Source of the DNA: BP-133 sp040756995
GTDB taxonomy: Bacteria > Actinomycetota > Acidimicrobiia > IMCC26256 > BP-133
Length of the DNA: 64,000 nucleotides
Assembly (NCBI GenBank): GCA_040756995.1
Contig: JBFLYK010000007.1
Coordinates: 1 to 64,000, forward strand
Reading direction: 5' to 3'
Numbering within the stretch: position 1 is the first letter of the stretch; every line of letters begins with the position of its first letter. The translations under genes were made by a program, and so were the position numbers. The notes under the pieces are model-generated. The model was not told the DNA's origin. It did no database searches and was given only the letters and a program-made list of their open reading frames with translations. Shown here in pieces: positions 27,008 through 34,648 of this stretch.

Positions 27008-29380
27008 ATGGCCGTAGACGAACTGTCCGTCGGAGGAGTCGGCGCCCGCATCAAGAGGGTCGAGGACGACCGCTTCATCCGCGGCAAGGGCAACTACACC
27101 GACGACTTCAAGCTGCCCGGAATGCTCCACATGGAGATCCTGCGCAGCCCGCACGCCCACGCCCGCATCGTGTCGATCGACACCAGCAAGGCCTGGGCCA
27201 TCCCCGGCGTCCACCTCGTGCTCACCGGCGAGCTGATGGCCCAGCGCAACCTGGCCTGGATGCCGACGCTGTCCTACGACACGCAAGCCGTCATGGCCAT
27301 GGACAAGGTTCGGTTCCAGGGCCAGGAGGTCGCGGCGGTGGTGGCCGACGACCCCTACATCGCCAAGGACGCCTGCGAGGCCATCGAGGTCGTCTACGAC
27401 CCGCTGCCGGCCATCGTCAACCCCATGCAGGCCAGGGCGGGCGACGCGCCGCTGATCCGCGACGACAAGGACGGCCAGACAGACAACATCTGCTACCGCT
27501 GGGAGGTCGGCGACAAGGCCATGACCGACCGGGCCTTCGAACGGGCCGACCACGTCGTGTCGCTCGACTGCTTCTATCCCCGTTCACACCCTTCCCCCAT
27601 CGAGTGCTGCGGCTGCATCGCCGACTTCAACCCGGCCACCGCCAAGCTGACGATCTACATGACCACCCAGGCGCCCCACATCATCCGCACCGCGGTGGCA
27701 CTGGTGGCCGAACTGCCGGAGCACATGATCCGGATCATCGCCCCCGACATCGGCGGGGGCTTCGGCAACAAGGTCCCCGTCTACCCCGGCTACGTGATCG
27801 CCACTCTGGCGTCGATCCTCGTCGGCCGACCGGTCAAGTGGATCGAGGACAAGACCGGTAACCTCATCTCCACCGGCTTCGCCCGGGACATGTACTTCCA
27901 CGGCGAGCTGGCCGTCGATCGCCGGGGCAAGATCCTGGGCCTCCGGGTTCACGTCGACACCGACAACGGCGCCTTCTTCTCCGACGCCCAGCCGACGAAG
28001 TTCAAGGTGGGGCTGCTGCATTCGGCCTTCGCCTGCTACGACATCCCCTACGGGCACATGACGGCGCAGGGCCACTACACGAACAAGGCGCCGGGTGGTG
28101 TGGCCTACCGCTGCTCCTTCCGGGTAACGGAGGCGATGTTCTTCCAGGAGCGCCTGATCGCCGCCGCGGCGCAGGACCTGCGCGTCGACCCGGCCGAGTT
28201 TCGGCGCATCAACTTCGTGCGGAAGTTCCCCTGGCGGACGACGTACGGGATGCTGCTCGACTCCGGTGACTACGACAAGTGCCTGGATCTGGCGCTGGAG
28301 AAGCTCGGCTACGAGGACCTGCGCCGCCAGCAGGAGGAGGCCCGGGCCCGCGGCCGGCTGATCGGCATCGGCATCTCCACGATGACGGAACCCCTCGGGG
28401 CGGGAAACAGCCGGGAGTTCGACATCATCGGCATCAAGATGTTCGACAGCGCCGAACTGCGGGTGCACCCGAGCGGCAAGGCGGTGCTCAAGATCGGCTC
28501 GAAGACGCAGGGTCAGGGCCACGAGACGACGTTCGCCCAGATCGTCACCCACGAGCTCGGCATCCCGGCCACCGACATCCTGGTCCACCACGGCGACACC
28601 GACAACACGCCGTTCGGCATGGGCACCTACGCCTCCCGCAGCACTCCGACGGCCGGCGCCGCCACCGCCATGGCGTCCCGCAAGGTCCGGGCCAAGGCCC
28701 GCAAGCTGGCCGCCCACCTCCTCGAGGTGTCCGAGGACGACCTCGACTGGGAACTCGGGCGCTTCTACGTCCGGGACGCACCGCAGCGGGGAGCGACGAT
28801 TCAGGAGTGCGCCCTGGCCGCATACACCAACATGCCGGACGGGCTGGAGCCGGGCCTCGAGAACCACGCCTACTACGACCCGCCCAACATGACCTGGCCC
28901 TTCGCCGCCTACCTGGCGGCGGTGGAGGTCGACCCGGAGACCGGCGTGTGGGAGGTGTTGCGCTTCGTCGCCGTCGACGACTGCGGCGTGCGCATCAATC
29001 CCATGATCGTCGAAGGCCAGATCATGGGCGGGCTCACCGAAGCCTTCGCCATGTCGAACATGCAGTTCATCACCTTCGACAGCAACGGCAACTGCATCGG
29101 CGCCAACTACATGGACTACCTGCTCCCGACGGCCTGGGAGACCCCGGAGTGGGAGCTGCACGAAGTCGTCACGCCGTGCCCCCACCACCCCATCGGCGCC
29201 AAGGGCATCGGCGAATGCGCCTGCGTCGGCGGGCCGGCCGCCTTCGTCAACGCCGTCATCGACGCGCTCGCCCATCTCGGCATTCGCAACATCGACATGC
29301 CGGTGTTCTCCGGCCGGGTCTGGGACGCCATCCGGCAACAGCGCGACATCAGCGGCGTTCCCCCGCTGCCGGGGCACTGA
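27008..29380 (+). CDS. coxL: Form I carbon monoxide dehydrogenase large subunit (cluster 2)
   Basis: 790 aa from an ATG with GGGAGGAAAG upstream. Motifs: DIGGGFGNKVPVYPGY, GQGHETTFAQIVTHELG, and the catalytic Glu in GAKGIGEC. The active-site loop is A366-Y-R-C-S-F-R372, an exact form I signature, with Cys369 as the Cu ligand. This is the canonical of the two large subunits in the window. The next gene starts 1 bp after its stop, so it is translationally coupled to the XdhC-like gene. Confidence 0.96.
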   Translation: MAVDELSVGGVGARIKRVEDDRFIRGKGNYTDDFKLPGMLHMEILRSPHAHARIVSIDTSKAWAIPGVHLVLTGELMAQRNLAWMPTLSYDTQAVMAMDKVRFQGQEVAAVVADDPYIAKDACEAIEVVYDPLPAIVNPMQARAGDAPLIRDDKDGQTDNICYRWEVGDKAMTDRAFERADHVVSLDCFYPRSHPSPIECCGCIADFNPATAKLTIYMTTQAPHIIRTAVALVAELPEHMIRIIAPDIGGGFGNKVPVYPGYVIATLASILVGRPVKWIEDKTGNLISTGFARDMYFHGELAVDRRGKILGLRVHVDTDNGAFFSDAQPTKFKVGLLHSAFACYDIPYGHMTAQGHYTNKAPGGVAYRCSFRVTEAMFFQERLIAAAAQDLRVDPAEFRRINFVRKFPWRTTYGMLLDSGDYDKCLDLALEKLGYEDLRRQQEEARARGRLIGIGISTMTEPLGAGNSREFDIIGIKMFDSAELRVHPSGKAVLKIGSKTQGQGHETTFAQIVTHELGIPATDILVHHGDTDNTPFGMGTYASRSTPTAGAATAMASRKVRAKARKLAAHLLEVSEDDLDWELGRFYVRDAPQRGATIQECALAAYTNMPDGLEPGLENHAYYDPPNMTWPFAAYLAAVEVDPETGVWEVLRFVAVDDCGVRINPMIVEGQIMGGLTEAFAMSNMQFITFDSNGNCIGANYMDYLLPTAWETPEWELHEVVTPCPHHPIGAKGIGECACVGGPAAFVNAVIDALAHLGIRNIDMPVFSGRVWDAIRQQRDISGVPPLPGH

Positions 29381-29381
29381 G

Positions 29382-30296
29382 ATGACCGACATCCTGCAGG
29401 TGGCCCGGGAACTCGCCGAGCGCGGCGAGCGGTTCGCCCTGGCCACGGTGGTGTGGCGGCGAGCGCCCTCGTCGGGCAAGACCGGGTACCGGGCGGTGAT
29501 CACCGCCGGCGGCGAGGTGCAGGGCTGGGTTGGCGGGGCGTGCGCCGAACCGGTGGTGGTCCGGGAGGCGCTCGCCGCGCTGGACGAGGGAACGCCCCGG
29601 CTGGTGTTCCTCGGTTCGCCGGAGGAGCTGGCCGGCGCGGGCGGTGACGACACGGTGCTGGTCCCCATGTCGTGCCAGAGCGAGGGAGCGCTCAAGATCT
29701 TCATCGAGCCGCTCCCCCGCGGGCCCGATCTGGTGATCATCGGCCGGTCCCCGATGGTGCACACGCTGGCGGCCATGGCCAAGGCCCTCGGGTGGTGGAC
29801 GACGGTGGTCGACGACGGTGGGCGCCTGGCGTACTGGCCGGAACCCGACCGGGTCGTGACCACGCTCGACCTCGAGGCGGCCGGCGTGGGTTTCCGCACC
29901 GCGCTGGTGGTGGCCACCCAGGGCCACTACGACGAAGCGGCGCTGGAACAGGCGGTGGCCAGCCCGGCGGGCTGGATCGGGGTCGTGGCCTCGCACCGGC
30001 GGGCCGAAACACTCCTCGGCCACTTGCGGAACCAGGGGTTCGGCGATGACGCCCTGGGCCGGATCCACGCCCCGGCCGGCCTCGACCTCGGCCACGTGAG
30101 CCACGAGGAGATCGCGGTGGCGATCCTGGCCGAGCTGGTGCAGTTCCGGGCGGCGGGGAGGCTCGAGGCCCCGGCGGCCACTGTCGTTCCCGAGACGGTC
30201 CATCCGTGTTGCGGGCATTCGGAAGACATCCAAGAGGAGAGAGGGCATGGCGATCCATCTCGAGAACGAGTTCACAGTTCCGGCGTCCACGGATGA
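29382..30296 (+). CDS. XdhC/CoxF-family molybdenum hydroxylase maturation protein
   Basis: 304 aa. The N-terminal CoxI-type domain includes ATVVWRRAPSSGKTGY and GWVGGACAEPVVVREAL. The C-terminal Rossmann-like XdhC_C domain follows (GPDLVIIGRSPMVHTLAAMA, ALVVATQGHYDEAALEQAV). Family members sulfurate or insert the molybdenum cofactor and, in CO dehydrogenase operons, take part in Cu-S assembly (CoxF). The last 17 codons overlap coxG by 50 bp and encode a Glu/His/Ser-rich tail with HPCCGH. Confidence 0.85.
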   Translation: MTDILQVARELAERGERFALATVVWRRAPSSGKTGYRAVITAGGEVQGWVGGACAEPVVVREALAALDEGTPRLVFLGSPEELAGAGGDDTVLVPMSCQSEGALKIFIEPLPRGPDLVIIGRSPMVHTLAAMAKALGWWTTVVDDGGRLAYWPEPDRVVTTLDLEAAGVGFRTALVVATQGHYDEAALEQAVASPAGWIGVVASHRRAETLLGHLRNQGFGDDALGRIHAPAGLDLGHVSHEEIAVAILAELVQFRAAGRLEAPAATVVPETVHPCCGHSEDIQEERGHGDPSRERVHSSGVHG

Positions 30297-30855
30297 GGTC
30301 TGGGAGTTTCTCCTCGACCCCCGGCGCGTGGCTCCGTGCATGCCGGGGGCCGAGCTCACCGAGGTCGTCAACGACCGGCAGTACAAGGGAAAGGTCCACA
30401 TCAAGATGGGCCCGGTGTCGCTGTCGTTCAATGGCGACGTCGACATCACGGAGCGGGACGACGTCACCAAACGCATGGTGATGAAGGCCAAGGGCGCCGA
30501 ATTGAAGGGCAAGGGGCAGGCCACGGCCGTCGTCGTCTCGTCGCTGGAGCGCAACGGCAGCGGCACCCGCATGCGGATCAGTCAGGACATCGACCTGTCG
30601 GGGCCCCTGGCCCAGTACGGCCGGGGGATGATCCAGGACGTCTCGGGGTCGCTGATGAACGAGTTCGCCGATCGGATCCAGGCGGACCTGTCCCGGGGTC
30701 GGCGGGCGGCGGGCGGGAACGGAGCGGCGGTCGGCCCGGCGCCGCCCGTCCGGAAAAGGAAGAACTCGGTCAGCGGGTTCAAACTCGGGTGGATCGCCGT
30801 GAAGAGCGGCATCGCCCGGTTCTTCAAGAAGCTGTTCGGCAAGAACGGGAGCTGA
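30247..30855 (+). CDS. coxG: CoxG, SRPBCC-fold membrane-associated CO dehydrogenase partner
   Basis: 202 aa from an ATG with AAGAGGAGAG upstream. Residues 1-145 are a CoxG-type SRPBCC domain (FTVPASTDEVWEFLLDP, VAPCMPGAEL, YKGKVHIKMGPVSLSF). A disordered linker follows. Residues about 178-202 form a basic amphipathic tail (FKLGWIAVKSGIARFF then KKLFGK), likely the membrane contact. CoxG recruits CO dehydrogenase to the membrane and has been reported to carry menaquinone to it. The start lies within the end of the XdhC-like gene, and the next membrane-protein gene starts 3 bp after its stop. Confidence 0.92.
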   Translation: MAIHLENEFTVPASTDEVWEFLLDPRRVAPCMPGAELTEVVNDRQYKGKVHIKMGPVSLSFNGDVDITERDDVTKRMVMKAKGAELKGKGQATAVVVSSLERNGSGTRMRISQDIDLSGPLAQYGRGMIQDVSGSLMNEFADRIQADLSRGRRAAGGNGAAVGPAPPVRKRKNSVSGFKLGWIAVKSGIARFFKKLFGKNGS

Positions 30856-30858
30856 ATC

Positions 30859-31119
30859 ATGAAGACGTGGTGGGTCGGGAACCTGATTCTGTTCCTCGTC
30901 GTCATCCCCGCCGTGCTCGCCCTCCTCAACCGGACGCTCAACGCGATTCTCGACATCCAGGTTCACGCCCGGAACATCCTCGAGAACGTGGTGACGCTGA
31001 CCGGCAAGCTCGACGAGGTCCCCGAGCAACTGGCCGAGACCGACGAGGTCGTCAAGCAGGTGGCCGCCGGCGCCCTGCGTTACGCGACGGGCGCCGACAA
31101 GGTCGCCGAGTTGCATTGA
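30859..31119 (+). CDS. Small single-pass membrane protein A of the cox-linked cluster
   Basis: 86 aa. A membrane helix (about 6-24, VGNLILFLVVIPAVLALL) is followed by a long helix with heptad-like spacing (LNAILDIQVHARNILENVVTL then KLDEVPEQLAETDEVVKQVA). Few charges precede the helix, so topology is uncertain. No family is recognised. It opens a run of seven small genes between coxG and a secreted protein gene, and is tightly placed behind coxG. Confidence 0.75.
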   Translation: MKTWWVGNLILFLVVIPAVLALLNRTLNAILDIQVHARNILENVVTLTGKLDEVPEQLAETDEVVKQVAAGALRYATGADKVAELH

Positions 31120-31151
31120 TGCCGAGCTGCATCCATTAGGAGGGGGGATCC

Positions 31152-31433
31152 ATGAACTTGCCCGGTGCCGTGACGCTGGTCGCGGTGACCATCCTCACCG
31201 TGTTCACCACGGTGGCGCTGCTCCGGATCATCCTCGTGCTGCACGAGGTGTCCTTCAATCTGGGAACGATCGTCGCCCTGATCAACGCCATCGGCCGGCA
31301 GACCGAGACCGTGACGCCGACCATCGCCAAGGCCAATACCCGCCTGACGCCCGTCGAAGTGGCTGCCGCCGCCCTCGCCGCCAAGCACGCCCGCGGGAAC
31401 GGGCGCGTCGTCGACCTCGTCGGGGAACGGTGA
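31152..31433 (+). CDS. Small single-pass membrane protein B of the cox-linked cluster
   Basis: 93 aa with TAGGAGGGGG upstream. The membrane segment spans about 6-30 (AVTLVAVTILTVFTTVALLRII), then an amphipathic helix (VSFNLGTIVALINAIGRQTETV) and a short Ala-rich basic tail (AAAALAAKHARGNGR). No family is recognised. Its stop overlaps the GTG of the DUF1059-like gene (GTGA). It has the same plan as A, D and E: one membrane helix followed by a helix of 40-60 residues. Confidence 0.75.
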   Translation: MNLPGAVTLVAVTILTVFTTVALLRIILVLHEVSFNLGTIVALINAIGRQTETVTPTIAKANTRLTPVEVAAAALAAKHARGNGRVVDLVGER

Positions 31434-31624
31434 CGGCGATGATGCAAGTCGTGTGCGCCGATGCGGGGACCGTCTGTCCCGCCGTCCTCAACGCCCACAC
31501 CCAGGACGAGCTCCTGCGGCAGCTCGCCGACCACCTGAGCCGTGACCACGGGGTCCGGGCGCCGAACAAGACGATCCTGAGCTACATGGCCAGCCTGGCC
31601 AGGGAGGGGGTGGAGACAGCATGA
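31430..31624 (+). CDS. DUF1059-like small protein C
   Basis: 64 aa from a GTG. It has the pattern VVCADAGTVCPAVLNAHTQDE followed by LLRQLADHLSRDHGV, which fits the small DUF1059 family (Cys-x-D-x-G-x2-C-x-F/A ... E-E ... H ... H-G). It is the only soluble protein in the run. Cys9, Cys16, His38 and His44 could bind a metal or pair as a redox site; that is inference. Coupled on both sides: GTGA with B, ATGA with D. Confidence 0.7.
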   Translation: MTAMMQVVCADAGTVCPAVLNAHTQDELLRQLADHLSRDHGVRAPNKTILSYMASLAREGVETA

Positions 31625-31893
31625 ACGTGGTGGCCTACATCGGCGACCCGAACCTGTTCGGCTGGTACCTCGGCTGGGCCATCGGGGCGGTCATCATCAC
31701 CGTGATCGTGGCCGAGGTGGCGGCGATCCTGCGGGTGGCGAAGATCATCGGGGGCCAGGCCCAGCAGGCCGACCAGGGGCTTCAGGTCGCCTACGACAAC
31801 ACGTATTCGCTGCGGGACCTGGAGAGAACGAGGGACATCGCCCAAACAGTGACCGAGAGCCTGTATCGCACCAGACGAGCGTTGGAGAGGTGA
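31621..31893 (+). CDS. Small single-pass membrane protein D of the cox-linked cluster
   Basis: 90 aa; ATGA overlap with C. A membrane helix (about 13-36, WYLGWAIGAVIITVIVAEVAAI) is followed by a helical tail (VAKIIGGQAQQADQGLQVAY, DLERTRDIAQTVTESLYRTR) with regular hydrophobic spacing. No family is recognised. E starts 7 bp downstream. The tail ends in four basic residues within nine (YRTRRALER). Confidence 0.75.
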   Translation: MNVVAYIGDPNLFGWYLGWAIGAVIITVIVAEVAAILRVAKIIGGQAQQADQGLQVAYDNTYSLRDLERTRDIAQTVTESLYRTRRALER

Positions 31894-31900
31894 GGCGACC

Positions 31901-32206
31901 ATGCCCGGCTTTGCAAGTTCAGAGGTCACGTTCTGGTGGGTGGCGATCGGCGTCGGGGCCGTGGTCGTCCTCGTCGCCGCCGCCCTGCTGCAGCTGTTGG
32001 TGAGCCTGGTCAAGGACATCGACCGCGGCGTTGACTCGGTGAAGGCGACGCTGGCGGCCACGGCCGGCAACACCGCCCACAGCCCGCTCATCGGTGCGGT
32101 GGCCGAAGGTGTCGACGACATCCTGAAGGAAGGCCTCAACCACCACCTGTTCCTCACCCGGGAGCTGGTGGCGGCCGAGGAGACGGCAAGGGGGTACAGG
32201 CGATGA
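31901..32206 (+). CDS. Small single-pass membrane protein E of the cox-linked cluster
   Basis: 101 aa. The membrane helix covers about 10-35 (TFWWVAIGVGAVVVLVAAALLQ). It is followed by helices with LVKDIDRGVDSVKATLAATA and a C-terminal charged helix FLTRELVAAEETARGYRR. No family is recognised. ATGA overlap with the next gene. The DIDRGVDSVKATL stretch resembles the start of the heptad arrays in F-H, so E may be a short relative. Confidence 0.75.
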   Translation: MPGFASSEVTFWWVAIGVGAVVVLVAAALLQLLVSLVKDIDRGVDSVKATLAATAGNTAHSPLIGAVAEGVDDILKEGLNHHLFLTRELVAAEETARGYRR

Positions 32207-33177
32207 GGCCCGTCGTGTTGATGACATTCGTCGTCTGCGGAGCGTTCGTCGTCGTTCTGTGCGGCTACCTCTACTGGGTGTCGTCACTCCTGCGGCGCAT
32301 CGCCGACAACCTGGGCGACGTGAACGACATGGTGACCGACGTGATCGGCCACGCCAACACGATCGTCCCCGACCTGCAGCACGCCAACCGCACACTCGGC
32401 AGCATCTCCGGGGCGCTGCCGCTGCTGTACGGGCTGGCCGAGAAGATCGTCGCCAAGAAGAGAGGGAGGCAAGCAGTGTCCGCTCGACGTTCCACGCGAG
32501 TCGGCGCCGGCCAGGCGGGCATCGCGGCGGTGTCGAATGTGGTCAGCATCGCCATCGTCGGTGTCTCGCTCGTGACGCTGGTCGTCCTGCTTCAGCGCAC
32601 AACCGAGACGGCCAGCTCGATCGACGCCAAGGCCAAGCGCATCGCCAAGACCGGTCAGGGCATCAACACCGCCACCGACTCGGTCATCCAGCTCAACCGG
32701 ACCAACGAGACCGCCGCTTCGATCCTGGCCACGGCCGATCCGCTCCAGGGCAAGCTCGACCAGATCGTCAAGGTGGCCCAGTCGATCGACGGACGGGCCG
32801 GATCGATCCTCGGCACCGCCAGGACCATCAACGGCACGGGCGCCAAGGTGAACGGCACGGCGGGCACGATCAACAAGACCGCCAAGGAGATCAACGGCAC
32901 GGCCGGCGCCATCCACGCCACGGCCCTGGCCATCGACGGGACGGCCGGCAAGATCAACGGCACGGCCAAGGACATCAACTCCCAGGCCGCCGCCATCCTC
33001 GATGTCGCCAAACGGATCAACAACGACGTCGCGGCGATCAACCAGAGCATCGACACCACGCTCGGCATCGTGGGTGCCGTCAAGGGCGACACCGGCAACA
33101 TCCTCGTCCAGGCCCAGCTGGCCGACAAGCTGGCCAGGTGCATCGACCAGCGTCTCGGGTCTCCGGGCGCCTGTTAG
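32203..33177 (+). CDS. Heptad-array membrane protein F (two membrane helices, 13 heptads)
   Basis: 324 aa. Membrane helices at about 5-28 and 105-131. Thirteen perfect seven-residue steps follow, with Ile or Val at 195, 202, 209, 216 and so on to 279; most units read I-N-G-T-A-x-x, so Ile and Ala alternate 4 and 3 apart as in a coiled coil. Then comes K294-G-D-T-G-N-I-L301 and a C-terminal Cys pair (Cys313, Cys324). An in-frame GTG at 32476 with AGGGAGG upstream could start a one-helix form, like G and H. No family is recognised. It may be a fusion of an A-type gene and an H-type gene. Confidence 0.8.
   Translation: MRPVVLMTFVVCGAFVVVLCGYLYWVSSLLRRIADNLGDVNDMVTDVIGHANTIVPDLQHANRTLGSISGALPLLYGLAEKIVAKKRGRQAVSARRSTRVGAGQAGIAAVSNVVSIAIVGVSLVTLVVLLQRTTETASSIDAKAKRIAKTGQGINTATDSVIQLNRTNETAASILATADPLQGKLDQIVKVAQSIDGRAGSILGTARTINGTGAKVNGTAGTINKTAKEINGTAGAIHATALAIDGTAGKINGTAKDINSQAAAILDVAKRINNDVAAINQSIDTTLGIVGAVKGDTGNILVQAQLADKLARCIDQRLGSPGAC
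32785..33045 (+). repeat. 21-bp periodic repeat coding for INGTA heptads
   Basis: A stretch of about 260 bp with strict 21-bp periodicity in which variants of atcaacggcacggcc recur. The units differ at several bases, so it is a protein-level repeat kept by selection and not a young satellite. It encodes heptads 195-283 of protein F. Confidence 0.8.
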
Positions 33178-33192
33178 GGGGGAGAAGAAACC

Positions 33193-33921
33193 ATGGCAAC
33201 CACGATGAAGGTGGCGCTGCCCCGGCGCACCGACGAAGGCAGCGTTCTCAGCCGCTGGACGTGGGTCTGGGTGGCGATCGGCATTCTGGTCGTGACGGTG
33301 GTGATCGGCTTCCTGATGGGCATCGTGTCCGCCCTGCAGTCGATCGACTCGGCGCTGGGTGTGGCCGACCGCTCGGTCACCGGAGCCGGAGGCGACGTCG
33401 TCCCCCTCCCCGACCACATCGCCCATGTGAACGGAACGCTGGGCAGCATCGACACCGCCCTCAAACCGATCCCCGCGCAGGCCGACACGATCATCGCCAA
33501 CCTCAGCACGATCGACGGCTCCCTGGGCTCCATCGACGGCTCCCTCAAGGACACGTCGGGGACGCTGGTGGGGACATCGGGGTCGCTGGTCGACACATCG
33601 AACTCGCTGATCGACACGTCCCGTTCGCTCGTCGACACGTCGGGCATCCTGAAGAAGGTCTCGGGGGGTCTCGTCGACACGTCGAATGTCCTGATCAGCG
33701 TCCTCGATCACGTCACGAACATCGAGCTCACGCTGGAGGACGCCCAGAGCCCGGCCGACAAGCTGGGGAGCCGGAACATCCTCGATCGGGTCAACACGGC
33801 CAATGGCCTGCTGGCCCCGGCCAAGGGCGACACCGGCAACATCCTCGGCGGGCTCCAGAGCGTGAACTCCTCGCTGAAGAGCATCTGCACCAAGGCCGGC
33901 GCCGGGCGGAGCTGCAACTGA
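33193..33921 (+). CDS. Heptad-array membrane protein G (nine Leu heptads)
   Basis: 242 aa. A short basic N-terminus and one membrane helix (about 23-46, TWVWVAIGILVVTVVIGFLM) predict an outside C-terminal part. Nine leucines lie exactly seven residues apart (111, 118, 125, 132, 139, 146, 153, 160, 167), in units such as VDTSNSL and IDTSRSL. K211-G-D-T-G-N-I-L218 and a terminal Cys pair (Cys232, Cys241) follow. Same architecture as H and the second half of F. Unlike a classical zipper, Ser and Thr fill the other positions and charges are few. No family recognised. Confidence 0.8.
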   Translation: MATTMKVALPRRTDEGSVLSRWTWVWVAIGILVVTVVIGFLMGIVSALQSIDSALGVADRSVTGAGGDVVPLPDHIAHVNGTLGSIDTALKPIPAQADTIIANLSTIDGSLGSIDGSLKDTSGTLVGTSGSLVDTSNSLIDTSRSLVDTSGILKKVSGGLVDTSNVLISVLDHVTNIELTLEDAQSPADKLGSRNILDRVNTANGLLAPAKGDTGNILGGLQSVNSSLKSICTKAGAGRSCN

Positions 33922-33922
33922 G

Positions 33923-34615
33923 ATGGGCGTCATGAGGAGGAGATTCAGCGACGAGAGCGGATTGGCCGGAGGGATCCTGGTGGGCGTGGTCGCCTGGGCC
34001 TTCGTGGCGGTCGCCTTCCTCGTCACCATTCTGATGACCGCCAATCAGATCGACGACCGGGTGGCCTTCATCCGCCGGCAGGTTTCGCCGATCGACCACG
34101 ACCTCGACTCCGTGAGGCTGCTGGAGAGCATCAATGGCCGCGCCGACGCCATCAACGCCGCGGCGGCGCCGCTGTCGGGTCAGCTCAGCGTGGTCGAGGG
34201 CCACACGGAGTCCATCATCAACTCGGCGTCGGCGATCGACGACACGGCCAAGACGATCAACTCGACGGTTCACGCCATCGACGGCAACGTCAAGGACATT
34301 CACGGCTCCGTCCGCTCGATCAACAGCCTGGTCCACTCGATCAACGGCACGGTCCGCAACATCGACGCCAACGCCAGTTCGATCAACGGCTCCGTGCACT
34401 CCATCCACGACACCTTCGCCTCAGTCCTCAGCACGGCCCGGATCATCCGGGGTGACCACAAGGCGGACGGGCTCGGCGGCGGCCTCGCCGGGGCGGCCCG
34501 CCGGCTCGACGTCCTCCTCGGCCAGATCCCGGGGATCAAGAGCGACACCGGGAACATCCTGGCCAAGGTCCGGACCATCGACGGCTCGGCGAAGTCCATC
34601 GACCAGAAACTCTGA
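33923..34615 (+). CDS. Heptad-array membrane protein H (ten Ile heptads)
   Basis: 230 aa, starting 1 bp after G ends. The N-terminus MGVMRRRFSDESG is basic; the membrane helix is at about 16-40. Isoleucines lie exactly every seven residues from 98 to 161 (ten positions) in units such as TINSTVH, SINGTVR and SINGSVH. K206-S-D-T-G-N-I-L213 lies near the C-terminus, followed by TIDGSAKSIDQKL. There is no Cys pair at the end, unlike F and G. It is the last of the three related proteins. Confidence 0.8.
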   Translation: MGVMRRRFSDESGLAGGILVGVVAWAFVAVAFLVTILMTANQIDDRVAFIRRQVSPIDHDLDSVRLLESINGRADAINAAAAPLSGQLSVVEGHTESIINSASAIDDTAKTINSTVHAIDGNVKDIHGSVRSINSLVHSINGTVRNIDANASSINGSVHSIHDTFASVLSTARIIRGDHKADGLGGGLAGAARRLDVLLGQIPGIKSDTGNILAKVRTIDGSAKSIDQKL

Positions 34616-34648
34616 CTGACATCCACACACACGTATCGGGGGGCGACG

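Noticed and set aside
32785..33045. CRISPR or microsatellite interpretation of the 21-bp periodicity
   Set aside because: Units are degenerate at DNA level but strict at protein level, with no spacers; they are coding heptads.
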